Assembly: GCA_002341345.1 (NCBI GenBank)
Contig: DDNW01000041.1
Location: 1 to 5,171, forward strand
Direction: 5' to 3'
Source of the DNA: Erythrobacter sp. UBA2510
Lineage (GTDB): Bacteria; Pseudomonadota; Alphaproteobacteria; Sphingomonadales; Sphingomonadaceae
Length of the DNA: 5,171 bases
In this document: piece after piece, positions 5,154 to 5,171 of the stretch
How positions within the stretch are numbered: position 1 is the stretch's first letter
Layout of the letters: each line of letters starts with the position of its first letter
Made by a program: the position numbers and the translations under genes
Notes under the pieces: model-generated
Told to the model about the DNA's origin: nothing
The model's input: the letters and a program-made list of their open reading frames with translations, nothing else
The model's database searches: none

Positions 5154-5171
5154 AGGGGAAGGCTTTCCCCT
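5154..5171. repeat. Second hairpin at the right edge, 7-bp perfect arms
   Basis: AGGGGAA (5154-5160) pairs with TTCCCCT (5165-5171) around GGCT, one base after the previous hairpin. The window ends on the last base of the arm, so the full extent and neighbouring gene are not visible. Confidence 0.5.

Noticed and set aside
1..5171. CRISPR array, tRNA or rRNA genes
   Set aside because: I saw no regularly spaced repeats and no tRNA cloverleaf or conserved rRNA stretch on either strand.

Overview
The window looks like accessory DNA (a plasmid or integrative element) of a GC-rich alphaproteobacterium, most likely a sphingomonad or close relative. The reasons are high GC, the alphaproteobacterial style of the DUF932 protein, GC-rich hairpin arrays in the intergenic DNA, and a metal-resistance cassette next to a transposase. 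The host assignment is inference from protein style and composition, not from a search.

Layout. (1) Positions 1-1079, minus strand: a DUF932 plasmid/phage-type protein running off the left edge. Its leader (1094-1135) can fold into a nested hairpin. (2) Positions 1183-5106: what I read as one complete 3,924-bp transposon. It is bounded by 18/19-bp terminal inverted repeats and flanked by a GGGG direct repeat. It carries an intact IS1182-family DDE transposase next to the left end, then two minus-strand passenger genes (a MerT-like small membrane protein and a small Cys-Cys protein). A divergent MerR-type promoter/operator follows, then two plus-strand passenger genes (a MerR-family regulator and an Acr3-like exporter). 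The exporter stops 4 bases before the right inverted repeat, and no other inverted repeat separates transposase from passengers. (3) Positions 5107-5171: non-coding DNA with two strong GC-rich hairpins, which continues the backbone interrupted by the transposon.

How the genes fit together. The MerR-family regulator carries the cysteine arrangement of metal-sensing members and sits beside a 19-bp-spaced promoter with a central dyad, the usual MerR architecture. It probably controls the leftward Cys-Cys protein/membrane protein pair, which overlap by ATGA. It is itself translationally coupled, again by ATGA, to the Acr3-like exporter. Together they look like a compact metal or metalloid capture-and-export module; the ion is not determined by the sequence. 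The transposase lies downstream on the same strand as the leftward operon, with no evident terminator between, so metal-induced read-through into the transposase is possible.

Main observation: removing 1183-5106 plus one GGGG copy restores a perfect palindrome (TGCGGGG-TCT-CCCCGCA). This supports the boundaries and suggests that the element inserted into a hairpin-forming target in the DUF932 upstream region.
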